The notes under the pieces are model-generated. The model saw only the letters and a list, made by a program, of their open reading frames with translations. It made no database searches and was not told where the DNA came from. From Pseudonocardia kujensis (lineage in GTDB: Bacteria; Actinomycetota; Actinomycetes; Mycobacteriales; Pseudonocardiaceae), in NCBI RefSeq assembly GCF_021283305.1, contig NZ_JAJSOK010000062.1, positions 1-48,107 on the forward strand: DNA of 48,107 nt. The letters are read 5' to 3'. The translations under genes and the position numbers were made by a program. Position 1 is the first letter of the stretch; each line of letters opens with the position of its first letter. Positions 7,688 to 14,793 of the stretch are shown here, one piece after another.

Positions 7688-8947
7688 TCAGGCCCCGGTC
7701 GAGAGCCTGTTCTCGGCCGCAGCAAGGTGGTCGTAGCTCGGGTCCAGGAACATCTCGTGCAGTGCCCGCCGCCGCACGCCCATGTTGCCGCCGTCGTAGA
7801 CCGGGAAGCACAGGACGTCCTGCATGATCGCGGCGATCGGCGTCTTGTCGCCGTAACCGTCGACTCCGACGAGACGCATGGCGTCGTAGACGGTCTGCAC
7901 CGACAACTCCGAGGCGTACACCTTGGTGATGTTGGCGAGCTCGCGGTCCTGCCCGCCGGTCTTGTCGAAGTGGTCCGCGGCCTTCCACGACAGGTACCGC
8001 GCCGCCTCGATGCGCATCTTGATGTCCGCCAGCATGTAACCGGCGTTCTGGTACTCGATGACCGGGTGCGGGCCCGACCGGCTGTCGGTCCTGGCGAACT
8101 CGTAGGCGTACTCGAAGGCTGCACGCATTCGCCCGACGCAGGCGGCACCGATCGGGGCGCAGGTCCACGAGAACGCGCTCTTGACCATCTTGATGCCGTC
8201 ACCGGGCTGCCCGATCATGTTGCCGAGCGGGACGCGCACGTCCGTGAACTCGACTCGTGGCGAGTTGGTGGCACGGTGTCCGATCGTGTCGATCATGCCC
8301 GTGACCTCGACGCCCGGTGTCCCCTTCTCGACCACGACGATCGCCAGCGACTCCTGCGGCGGCTTGGCCGGGTCGGTCCGGCAGACCACGCTGATCAGGT
8401 CGGCGCCCTTGCCCTCCCAACCGGAGGCGTTCGTGGTGTAGTGCTTCGCGCCGTTCAGCACGATCTCGTCGCCTTCGATCCGGGCGAACGTCTGCACGCC
8501 GACCTCGGGGTCGGGGGTGTCGTAGTTGGCGCCGCCCGTGACCTCGGTGTAGGCGATCGCCGCCAGCTTCGGCTCGCTTCCGCAGAACGGCGGCAGGAAC
8601 CGCCGCTTCTGCTCCTCGGTGCCGAAGTGGGTGATCGCGTGGAGCCCCAGACCGGTGCCGAGCACGGCTGATGCGACGTTGACGTCGACGCGGGCGATCT
8701 CCTCGACGGCCAGGACGAACTGCAGCGACGTGAACTTCGCCCCGCCGTACTCGGCGGGGATCAGCGCCTTGACGAAGCCGGCGTCGACCATCTGCTGGTA
8801 GAACGGCCGCAGGGCGTAGAACCGCTCCTCCGGCTTCGCGTACGGCGCGATCGCCTCGTCCACGCCGCTCAGTACGGTGTTCGCGAACTCCCTGGCCTGC
8901 GTACGGACCGCCATCTGGTCCGCGTCCAGCGTGAAGTCGAGAGTCAT
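7688..8947 (-). CDS. Nitroalkane oxidase-like flavoprotein (acyl-CoA dehydrogenase fold)
   Basis: A 419-residue FAD enzyme of the acyl-CoA dehydrogenase superfamily. Close to the C-terminus, where acyl-CoA dehydrogenases carry YEGT with the catalytic Glu, it has YDGGNMGVRRR (384-394). This places Asp385 and Arg392 seven residues apart, as Asp402 and Arg409 are in Fusarium nitroalkane oxidase; Ser260 is a candidate for its Ser276. Other matching stretches, from memory, are FANTVL (22-27), GW.GKGADL.SVVCR and FA.TD.R.G. The predicted reaction is oxidation of a primary nitroalkane to aldehyde and nitrite with O2. An automatic annotation would probably say acyl-CoA dehydrogenase. ATG 8947 follows GAAGAGGAG. 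It is the last gene of the nitrile/aldoxime cluster, separated from it by 325 bp and flanked by related hairpins. Substrate is inference. Confidence 0.78.
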   Translation of the reverse strand: MTLDFTLDADQMAVRTQAREFANTVLSGVDEAIAPYAKPEERFYALRPFYQQMVDAGFVKALIPAEYGGAKFTSLQFVLAVEEIARVDVNVASAVLGTGLGLHAITHFGTEEQKRRFLPPFCGSEPKLAAIAYTEVTGGANYDTPDPEVGVQTFARIEGDEIVLNGAKHYTTNASGWEGKGADLISVVCRTDPAKPPQESLAIVVVEKGTPGVEVTGMIDTIGHRATNSPRVEFTDVRVPLGNMIGQPGDGIKMVKSAFSWTCAPIGAACVGRMRAAFEYAYEFARTDSRSGPHPVIEYQNAGYMLADIKMRIEAARYLSWKAADHFDKTGGQDRELANITKVYASELSVQTVYDAMRLVGVDGYGDKTPIAAIMQDVLCFPVYDGGNMGVRRRALHEMFLDPSYDHLAAAENRLSTGA

Positions 8948-9272
8948 CGGTCTCCTCTTCCGGCTCGCTGTCCGCACGCCTCGCCGCGTGCGGACCTCGA
9001 CGGAGATGGTCGCCGTCCGGAGGGCGCGTGACTTGGACAGGACTGCATCCGCGGTGGGACGGATGTGCACGCTCTGCGGAGGCCGTCCGGGGACTTCCCC
9101 GCCGGCGCCGCGCGTTCCGGTCGCCCGCACCGGTCCTGCCGTGCGACCGGTGGGCGGTCCTGGTCACGTCGGGTACCACGTCTGCGGCCCGGACCCCATC
9201 GCCGAGCTGCCCGCACCATGGGAAGGCCCGCCTCCCGTCACCTGATGGGCGCGGCCGAGCGGAGCCGGCTGC
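8948..9272. other. 325-bp gap upstream of the nitroalkane oxidase-like gene
   Basis: No convincing gene on either strand. It contains the leader hairpin at 8970-8995 and the ribosome-binding site of the flavoprotein gene. Its length, compared with the short gaps in the rest of the cluster, suggests a separate promoter for the flavoprotein. Confidence 0.5.
8970..8995. promoter_or_regulatory. Leader hairpin or palindromic operator, 10-bp arms
   Basis: GTCCGCACGC (8970-8979) and GCGTGCGGAC (8986-8995) flank CTCGCC, 22 bases upstream of the flavoprotein start codon. The arms are the same 10-mers found in the terminator at 7643-7674. Confidence 0.6.
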
Positions 9273-10961
9273 TCAGGCCCTGAGCTCGGGGAACTGGTCG
9301 TCCCGCCACTCGGTCCCCTCGAGGGACCCGGACTCCTCGCGGGTGCGGAGCTCGACGCGGCGGATCTTCCCGGAGGTCGTCTTCGGCAGCTCGGCGAACT
9401 CCAGCCGCCGGACACGCAGGTAGGGGGCCAGCCGGGCGCGGGCGTGCCGCAGGATGTCCAGGGCCGTCTCCCGGGTGGGTTCCCACCCCGGGGCGAGGGC
9501 GACGTAGGCCTTCGGCACCGCGAGCCGCACCGGGTCCGGTGCCGGCACGACGGCGGCCTCGGTCACGGCCGGGTGCTCGATGAGCACGCTCTCGAGCTCG
9601 AAGGGCGAGACCTTGTAGTCCGAGGCCTTGAACACGTCGTCGGTACGGCCGATGGAGAAGATGTACCCCTCGAAGTCGCGGGAGGCGACGTCCCCGGTGT
9701 GGTAGTAGCCGCCGTCGGTCGCCTCCGCCTGTTTCTCGGGATCGCCCAGATAGCCGGTCATCAGGGTGACGGGGCTCTGGGCGAGATCGAGGCAGATCTC
9801 TCCCTCCGTCTCGGCCGGCCGTCCGGTCGCCGGGTCCACCAGGACAACCGGGACACCCGGCAGCGGCCTCCCCATCGACCCGGGCTTCACGACCGATCCC
9901 GGGGTGTTGCCGATGCACGCGGTGGTCTCGGTCTGGCCGAAGCCGTCGCGGAGGGTGATCCCCCAGGCACGGTCGACCTGCTCGATGACCTCGGGGTTCA
10001 ACGGCTCACCCGCAGCGATCACCTCCCGCAGGGCACCGGGGCCACCGGAGAGATCCGCCTTGATCAACATGCGCCACACCGTCGGCGGGGCGCAGAAGGT
10101 GGTCACCCCGTGTTCCCGGATCCGGCCGAGCAGCTCGGCCCCGTCGAACCGGGTGTAGTTGAAGACGAAGATCGTCGCCTCGGCGATCCACGGCGCGAAG
10201 AAGCAGCTCCAGGCATGCTTCGCCCACCCCGGAGAGCTGATGTTGAGGTGGACGTCACCGGACTCGATGCCGAGCCAGAACAGTGTCGACAGATGCCCGA
10301 CCGGGTAGGACTGCTGGGTGTGCTCCACCAGCTTGGGCCTGCTCGTCGTCCCCGAGGTGAAGTAGAGCAGCAGCCGGTCGGTCGCCTCGGTGCCCGGGTG
10401 GGGCAGCGGTGCGTCGGACGTGTCGGCGGCTGCGTCGAAGGACGCCCACCCCGGAGCCTCTCCTCCGACGACGACGCGTGTCAGCCCCTCGACGTCGGCG
10501 AACTTCCCCACGTCGGCCCGGCCCGCGATCACGTGCCGGGCGCCGCCCCTGGCGATGCGGTCGCGCAGGTCCGCCGGGCCGAGCGCGGGCGTCGTGGGCA
10601 TGATGACCGCCCCCAGCTTCATGACCGCCAGCATCGCCTCCCAGAGCTCGACCTGGTTGCCCAGCATCAGCAGCACACCCTCCCCGCGCCGGACACCGAG
10701 CCCGGCCAGGAAGCGGGCGACGCCGTTCGACCGGCGGCGCATCTCGTCGAAGGTGTAGCGCGCGACCGAGCCGTCCTCCTCCGCGATGACGAGGGCGGTC
10801 CGGTCGACTCCGTCGGCGATCGGGTCGAACCAGTCATGGGCCCAGTTGAACGGGGCGTCGAAGGTGGGCCACTCGAACTCGGCGACCGCCTTCTCGTGGT
10901 TCCCGCGGGCGCCCAGCAGGACGTCGCGCGCGGCACGGTACCGCTCGTGGCTGCTGCTCAT
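9273..10961 (-). CDS. Acyl-CoA synthetase of the nitrile/aldoxime cluster (AMP-forming)
   Basis: A 562-residue ANL-superfamily ligase that would activate the carboxylic acid released by the amidase. Motifs in order: the phosphate-binding loop YFTSGTTSRPK (with Ser where Gly is usual), DGFGQTETT, YYHTGDVASRD, and the C-terminal PKTTSGKIRR with the catalytic Lys. An N-terminal part with FNWAHDWFDPIA resembles the short/medium-chain acyl-CoA synthetase group. In Pseudomonas chlororaphis B23 a comparable acsA gene sits in the aldoxime/nitrile cluster, which supports the same role. ATG 10961 follows AGGAGGAC. It lies 60 bp downstream of the aldoxime dehydratase, so co-transcription is likely. Chain-length preference cannot be read from sequence. 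Confidence 0.85.
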   Translation of the reverse strand: MSSSHERYRAARDVLLGARGNHEKAVAEFEWPTFDAPFNWAHDWFDPIADGVDRTALVIAEEDGSVARYTFDEMRRRSNGVARFLAGLGVRRGEGVLLMLGNQVELWEAMLAVMKLGAVIMPTTPALGPADLRDRIARGGARHVIAGRADVGKFADVEGLTRVVVGGEAPGWASFDAAADTSDAPLPHPGTEATDRLLLYFTSGTTSRPKLVEHTQQSYPVGHLSTLFWLGIESGDVHLNISSPGWAKHAWSCFFAPWIAEATIFVFNYTRFDGAELLGRIREHGVTTFCAPPTVWRMLIKADLSGGPGALREVIAAGEPLNPEVIEQVDRAWGITLRDGFGQTETTACIGNTPGSVVKPGSMGRPLPGVPVVLVDPATGRPAETEGEICLDLAQSPVTLMTGYLGDPEKQAEATDGGYYHTGDVASRDFEGYIFSIGRTDDVFKASDYKVSPFELESVLIEHPAVTEAAVVPAPDPVRLAVPKAYVALAPGWEPTRETALDILRHARARLAPYLRVRRLEFAELPKTTSGKIRRVELRTREESGSLEGTEWRDDQFPELRA

Positions 10962-11021
10962 GTGTCCTCCTGGGACGGTCGGGGCGTGAGAGGTGGCGCC
11001 GAGCGGGCGCCGGGTTTCCTG

Positions 11022-12065
11022 TCAGCCCTCGGTCGGAGCGACTGCATCGCGCAGCAGCCCGGTGGCGGCGTGGCAGTTGACGTACTCGTAGTACTGGTCG
11101 TGGGCGTCGAAGACCGAGACCTCGTGGTAGAGCCGCAGCTTCTCCAGGCTCGCGACGACCCTGAAGAACGTCGTGAAGATCCGCAGGTGCGTCGGGTGGG
11201 ACTCGGACCAGCGCTCCAGCAGGTCCATCGAGCGCCAGTGGCCGATGTCGTAGCTCTTGTCGATCGGGTTGCCGTCGAGGTCGCAGTAGCGGACGTAGCG
11301 GTTGCTGTAGCACCCCACCTCGGCGCCGTGGTCCCGCAGGAAGTCCATGCCCGCGCGCAGCACCGGCTCGATCTCGGTGAGATAGAGCTCCCGCTCCTCG
11401 GGGCCCGCATCCGCCCAGTCCTGACCGGAGCGGATCAGGGTGACGTTGTCGTGCGCCCGGACGACGACCCGGCCCGCACCCGACGCGGCCAGGGCCCCGT
11501 CGGCACTCATCCGGCTCGTCTGGGACAGCGGCACCCGGTCCCGCATCGAGCCCCAGTAACCGTGTTCCAGGATCTCCCCGCTCACCCCGTCCATCACCGA
11601 GCCGACGCCCGGGAAGTCCTCGGTGAACGCGTAGAGCGTCTCGAACTGGTCGGCCCGCGGCCGCACGATCTCGCGGAACACGCCGACGTCACCGCTCAGC
11701 CGTTCGTCGGAGGCCCACCAGGCCTCGGTGCCCGCGGCGTAGCGCTCGTAGGCGGCAGGATCACGCCAGTAGCCGACCGCGATGTAGTTGTCGTACCCCT
11801 GCGCGTCGGCGTGGTGGGTGACGTCGTACTCCGCCGGGGCGTCGGCGCCGGCGAAGGAGCCGACGAGATGTCGCAGCGTCCGCAGCGCCTCGTCCCGGTG
11901 CTCCTCGGTGCACTGGACGCCGAGATAGGCCATCACGACCTGGGTGAGGTCCCGCCCGGCGCGGGCGACGAACATCGGGAACGGGGGTTGGTAGTCGTCG
12001 GCGACGCGCCGGGACAGGCTGCGGGGGCACTGCAGGTGGGTGTCGATGGCGGACTCGATGGTCAT
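11022..12065 (-). CDS. oxd: Heme-dependent aldoxime dehydratase
   Basis: A 347-residue enzyme that dehydrates aldoximes to nitriles using ferrous heme bound directly to the substrate nitrogen. Family features include the N-terminal CPRSLSRRVADDYQPPFP, FPGVGSVMDGVSGEILEHGYWGSMRDR, and GHWRSMDLLERW followed by SHPTH. Ser213, His293 and His314 have exactly the spacing (80 and 21) of Ser219, His299 (proximal heme ligand) and His320 (catalytic) in Rhodococcus OxdRE. Arg175 is the probable Arg178. All key residues are therefore present. Length fits the family (about 350). ATG 12065 follows GGCAGGAG. It is 34 bp downstream of an AraC-type activator, upstream of the acyl-CoA synthetase, and near nitrile hydratase and amidase, the classic aldoxime-nitrile arrangement. 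Confidence 0.95.
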   Translation of the reverse strand: MTIESAIDTHLQCPRSLSRRVADDYQPPFPMFVARAGRDLTQVVMAYLGVQCTEEHRDEALRTLRHLVGSFAGADAPAEYDVTHHADAQGYDNYIAVGYWRDPAAYERYAAGTEAWWASDERLSGDVGVFREIVRPRADQFETLYAFTEDFPGVGSVMDGVSGEILEHGYWGSMRDRVPLSQTSRMSADGALAASGAGRVVVRAHDNVTLIRSGQDWADAGPEERELYLTEIEPVLRAGMDFLRDHGAEVGCYSNRYVRYCDLDGNPIDKSYDIGHWRSMDLLERWSESHPTHLRIFTTFFRVVASLEKLRLYHEVSVFDAHDQYYEYVNCHAATGLLRDAVAPTEG

Positions 12066-12099
12066 GTGCGCTCCTGCCGGTTCGGGGTGAGCCGGAACG

Positions 12100-13032
12100 C
12101 TAGGCACCTGGCGAGACGCCGCCTGTGCGCTGCGCGCCACGAACCCGACCCTGCGTGCCGTGTCGGAAGTCCCGCGGGCTGCAGCCGTACTCGTCGCGGA
12201 AGGCACGGGCGAACACCGTGGGCTCGGAGAAGCAGTACCGCGCCGCGACGACGGCGATGGGCCGCTCCGGGAACGCGACGAGCTCTGCCCGCGCCCGTTC
12301 CAGCCTGCGGTAGCGGATCCATCGGGCGAGGCTGCGGGGATGGTCGGCGAAGAGCCGGTGCAGGCTGCGCAGCGACAGGTGACAGGCCCGGGCGATCACC
12401 GCGGGACAGAGCGTGGGATCGTCGAGCCGCAGCTCGACGAAGTCGAGCACCTGCCGCAGCAGGTCCGACGGAGCATGGAGATCGACCGCCGCGAGCACGA
12501 GCTCGGCGACCCGGTCCGCGAGCCGTCTGCCTTCGGTCCCGGCGACCGGGCCGGTCCGGGTCAGCTCCGTCAACGCCGCCTTGGCCACGAGCGCGCTCGC
12601 GCCCTCGCGCACGGGCAGCGCGGTGAGCGCGGTGAGCCGGCGCGGATCCACGGGCACGGCGTTTCGGGGCCAGGTGAAGACGTCCATCCGCCAGTCGCCG
12701 GCCATCGTCCACGTGAAGGGGCGGGTGGTGTCGTAGACGACGAAGGAGCCCGGGGCCACGCGCGCCTCGCGGCCGTCCTGGTCGAGCTGGGCCACCCCGG
12801 CCCGCACGAACCCGACCTGCAGCCGCTCCTCGCCGTGCCGGGCTATCAGGCCCGAGGTCCGCCGGAAGGTCTGTGCGACGGACCGCACGTCCGCCACCCC
12901 CAGTGACCCGACGGCGTGGGAGCGGACCCGTCCGCGGATGCCGAGACCGTCGCCGGGCCGGATGTCGAGCGCGACGAACCGGTCCCGGATCAGGTCCTGC
13001 CAGCCGGGCAGGTCCCGGACCCGCTGTTCCAC
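12100..13032 (-). CDS. AraC family activator linked to aldoxime dehydratase (OxdR-like)
   Basis: A 310-residue AraC/XylS regulator. The sensor domain (about 1-180) includes LQVGFVRAGVAQLDQDG and GSFVVYDTTRPFTW, the jelly-roll core of the AraC-binding-like class. The DNA-binding part (about 205-300) includes HLSLRSLHRLFADHP and YCFSEPTVFARAFRDEYGCSPRDFR. I chose GTG 13032 with GGAGGT upstream; GTG 13038 is possible. OxdR of P. chlororaphis B23 is an AraC-type positive regulator of the aldoxime dehydratase gene, and this gene sits directly in front of oxd, so it is the likely aldoxime-responsive activator. A strong hairpin separates it from the nitrile hydratase genes, so its promoter probably lies within the end of the activator gene upstream. 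Confidence 0.88.
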   Translation of the reverse strand: MEQRVRDLPGWQDLIRDRFVALDIRPGDGLGIRGRVRSHAVGSLGVADVRSVAQTFRRTSGLIARHGEERLQVGFVRAGVAQLDQDGREARVAPGSFVVYDTTRPFTWTMAGDWRMDVFTWPRNAVPVDPRRLTALTALPVREGASALVAKAALTELTRTGPVAGTEGRRLADRVAELVLAAVDLHAPSDLLRQVLDFVELRLDDPTLCPAVIARACHLSLRSLHRLFADHPRSLARWIRYRRLERARAELVAFPERPIAVVAARYCFSEPTVFARAFRDEYGCSPRDFRHGTQGRVRGAQRTGGVSPGA

Positions 13033-13047
13033 CGCCACCTCCGCGGG

Positions 13048-13077
13048 CCGCGCGGCACCAGGACAGGTGCCGCGCGG
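13048..13077 (-). terminator. Hairpin between nitrile hydratase and aldoxime units
   Basis: A perfect 12-bp stem (13048-13059 with 13066-13077) and a six-base loop start eight bases after the p14K stop and end 15 bases before the AraC start. It looks like the terminator of the amidase/nitrile hydratase operon; partial read-through into the aldoxime genes is possible. Confidence 0.75.
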
Positions 13078-13085
13078 CGGGTCGG

Positions 13086-13493
13086 TCACCCGCGAGCGGG
13101 CGAGACGGCCACGGGCTCGCGGTGCGCCTCGTGGTGGTTCGCGTTCTTCGGGATCGCCAGGACCTCGCGGGTGCGGGCGTCGACGTCGGCGTCGGAGAGC
13201 ACGCCGTTGTCCGCGAGCACCGTCTCCAGCGCCGTCAGCCAGTGCTCGTAGTAGCTCCACGGCTCACCGGCGCCGCCCGCCTCCCACTGCTTGATCGCCT
13301 GGATCAGGGAGAGCTGGAACTCGCTCCACTCGTACCTGCCGTTGTGGTACGCCGCGACGGCCATCGCGAACGCGCGCAGCTCCCACGGCTCGGCGAACAT
13401 CCGCTCGTCCACCCCGCCGCCCGGCAGGTCGCAGACCAGGGCCTCGACCCGGCGCCGGGCGTCCCCGAGCTCGGTCGTGTCGGGGCGGATCAC
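13086..13493 (-). CDS. Nitrile hydratase activator (p14K, beta-subunit-like metallochaperone)
   Basis: A 135-residue protein resembling the N-terminal part of the nitrile hydratase beta subunit: FAEPWELRAFAMAVAAYHNG, WSEFQ and WSYYEHWLTALETVLADNG. Proteins of this family load cobalt and help oxidise the cysteine ligands, for some enzymes by swapping alpha subunits. The tail NANHHEAHREP holds three His and could be a metal-binding extension; this is inference. It starts with GTG overlapping the alpha-subunit stop (GTGA), showing tight coupling. The gene order beta-alpha-activator is usual for Co-type enzymes. No cobalt transporter gene (NhlF type) is seen nearby. Confidence 0.9.
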   Translation of the reverse strand: MIRPDTTELGDARRRVEALVCDLPGGGVDERMFAEPWELRAFAMAVAAYHNGRYEWSEFQLSLIQAIKQWEAGGAGEPWSYYEHWLTALETVLADNGVLSDADVDARTREVLAIPKNANHHEAHREPVAVSPARG

Positions 13494-14098
13494 GGGGTGC
13501 CCACCGGTCCGACGCCGATCATCGAGTCCCGGGTGACGAGCGCGGCGAGCTCGAACGCGCCGAGGTCCTCGGTCCCGGCCGGGCGCTGCGGCAACACCCA
13601 GTAGCGCAGCTCGGAGCTGGAGTCCCAGATCCGCACCTCGACCTCGTCCGGGATCGGGAAGCCGAAGTCCTCGGCGAGCACCTTCCGCGGCTCACGGACG
13701 ATCCGCGAGCGGTACGCGGGCGCCTTGTACCAGTTGGGCGGTAGCCCGAGCACCGGCCAGGGATAGCAGGAGCACAGCGTGCACACGATGGCGTTGTGGA
13801 CGGTGTCGGTGTTCTCGACGACCACCATCTCCTCGCCCTGCAGTCCGCCGATGCCCATCTCGGCGCAGGCCGCGGAGGCGTCGGCGAGGAGCCGCTCCTT
13901 GAACTCCGGGTCGGTCCAGGCACGGGCGACGACCTGTGCGCCGAGCTGCGGGCCGACCTCGTTCTCGTAGATCTCGGCGAGGCGGTCGATCGCCTCGGTG
14001 GTCATGATCCCCTTCTCGATCAGCATGGCCTCGAGGGCCTTGACCCGAGCGGTGATCTCCTCCTGCGTGCGCAGGGGTGTGTCGGTGGGCTGAGCCAT
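13490..14098 (-). CDS. Nitrile hydratase alpha subunit, cobalt type
   Basis: A 202-residue metal-bearing subunit of nitrile hydratase, which hydrates nitriles to amides in the cytoplasm. The metal site VCTLCSCYPWPVLGLPPNWYK contains Cys106, Cys109, Ser110 and Cys111. Thr107 after the first Cys, with Tyr after the last, is the cobalt-type signature; iron-type enzymes have Ser and Thr there. In the mature enzyme the second and third Cys are oxidised to sulfinate and sulfenate. Length matches the family (about 200). ATG 14098 follows AGGACCT. It lies 11 bp downstream of the beta subunit and overlaps the activator. No defect seen. Confidence 0.96.
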   Translation of the reverse strand: MAQPTDTPLRTQEEITARVKALEAMLIEKGIMTTEAIDRLAEIYENEVGPQLGAQVVARAWTDPEFKERLLADASAACAEMGIGGLQGEEMVVVENTDTVHNAIVCTLCSCYPWPVLGLPPNWYKAPAYRSRIVREPRKVLAEDFGFPIPDEVEVRIWDSSSELRYWVLPQRPAGTEDLGAFELAALVTRDSMIGVGPVGTP

Positions 14099-14109
14099 CG
14101 GAGGTCCTT

Positions 14110-14793
14110 TCAGGACGCGAGGGTGAGGTAGGGCTCCCACACGTCGAAGTAGACGGTGTTGTTCGGTTCGGCGGTCTCCGGGCCCCACAGCTCCTCGGCG
14201 GTGAAGCGCACGGTGTAGAGGTGCTCCGGGGCCTCGGGTCCGTCGTTGCCCGCGCTGTCCGGGTAGATGGCCGCACCGTGGGCGCCGGTGATCTCCCCGG
14301 TGCGTCCGCGGATGTACCGGGCGCGGCGGGTGTGCCCGCGGGGACTGTCCGCACTGATGGTGACCCGGTCGCCGACCTTGAACCGGGCGATCTTGTCCGT
14401 CGGCCGGTTCGCGGGTGCGCCGCTCTTGACGACGGCGTCGACGAACGCGAGCAGCTCCGGGTCCTCGCGCCGGGGCAGCGGTGCGTCGGGGTTGTCCAGG
14501 TAGAACTTGGTGCGCTGCTCGAGCTCGGCGAGGTCGATCACACCCTTCGCCGAACCGCGCGACTCCACCACGTGTACCCAGTGCTCGTAGTAGTTGGACA
14601 GCAGGTAGTCGGCCGGCTCCATCTGCTCGATGCTGTGCCGGAAGGCGTCCACACCGAAGAACCCCGCCCGGAAGCAGTTGGAGAACATGGCGAACGCGGC
14701 CTTCTCCCACTCCGCGCGGAAGACCGGCTCGTTCTCCACGGTCTGGACCTTGCCCATCCCGTCGGTACCGCCCAGGTCGAAGACGCCGTTCAT
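14110..14793 (-). CDS. Nitrile hydratase beta subunit
   Basis: A 227-residue partner of the alpha subunit. It opens with the family hallmark MNGVFDLGGTDGMG, followed by FRAEWEKAAFAM, FRHSIEQMEPADYLLSNYYE and the C-terminal SH3-like barrel with FKVGDRVTI and the sheet region HLYTVRFTAEELWG. The gene starts inside the amidase stop (ATGA), so amidase and beta subunit are translationally coupled. The beta-alpha order is that of cobalt-type clusters. Length is normal. Confidence 0.96.
   Translation of the reverse strand: MNGVFDLGGTDGMGKVQTVENEPVFRAEWEKAAFAMFSNCFRAGFFGVDAFRHSIEQMEPADYLLSNYYEHWVHVVESRGSAKGVIDLAELEQRTKFYLDNPDAPLPRREDPELLAFVDAVVKSGAPANRPTDKIARFKVGDRVTISADSPRGHTRRARYIRGRTGEITGAHGAAIYPDSAGNDGPEAPEHLYTVRFTAEELWGPETAEPNNTVYFDVWEPYLTLAS

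Noticed and set aside
9444..12626. A 1060-codon plus-strand open frame opposite the aldoxime genes
   Set aside because: Antisense shadow of three well-supported genes; no recognisable motifs.
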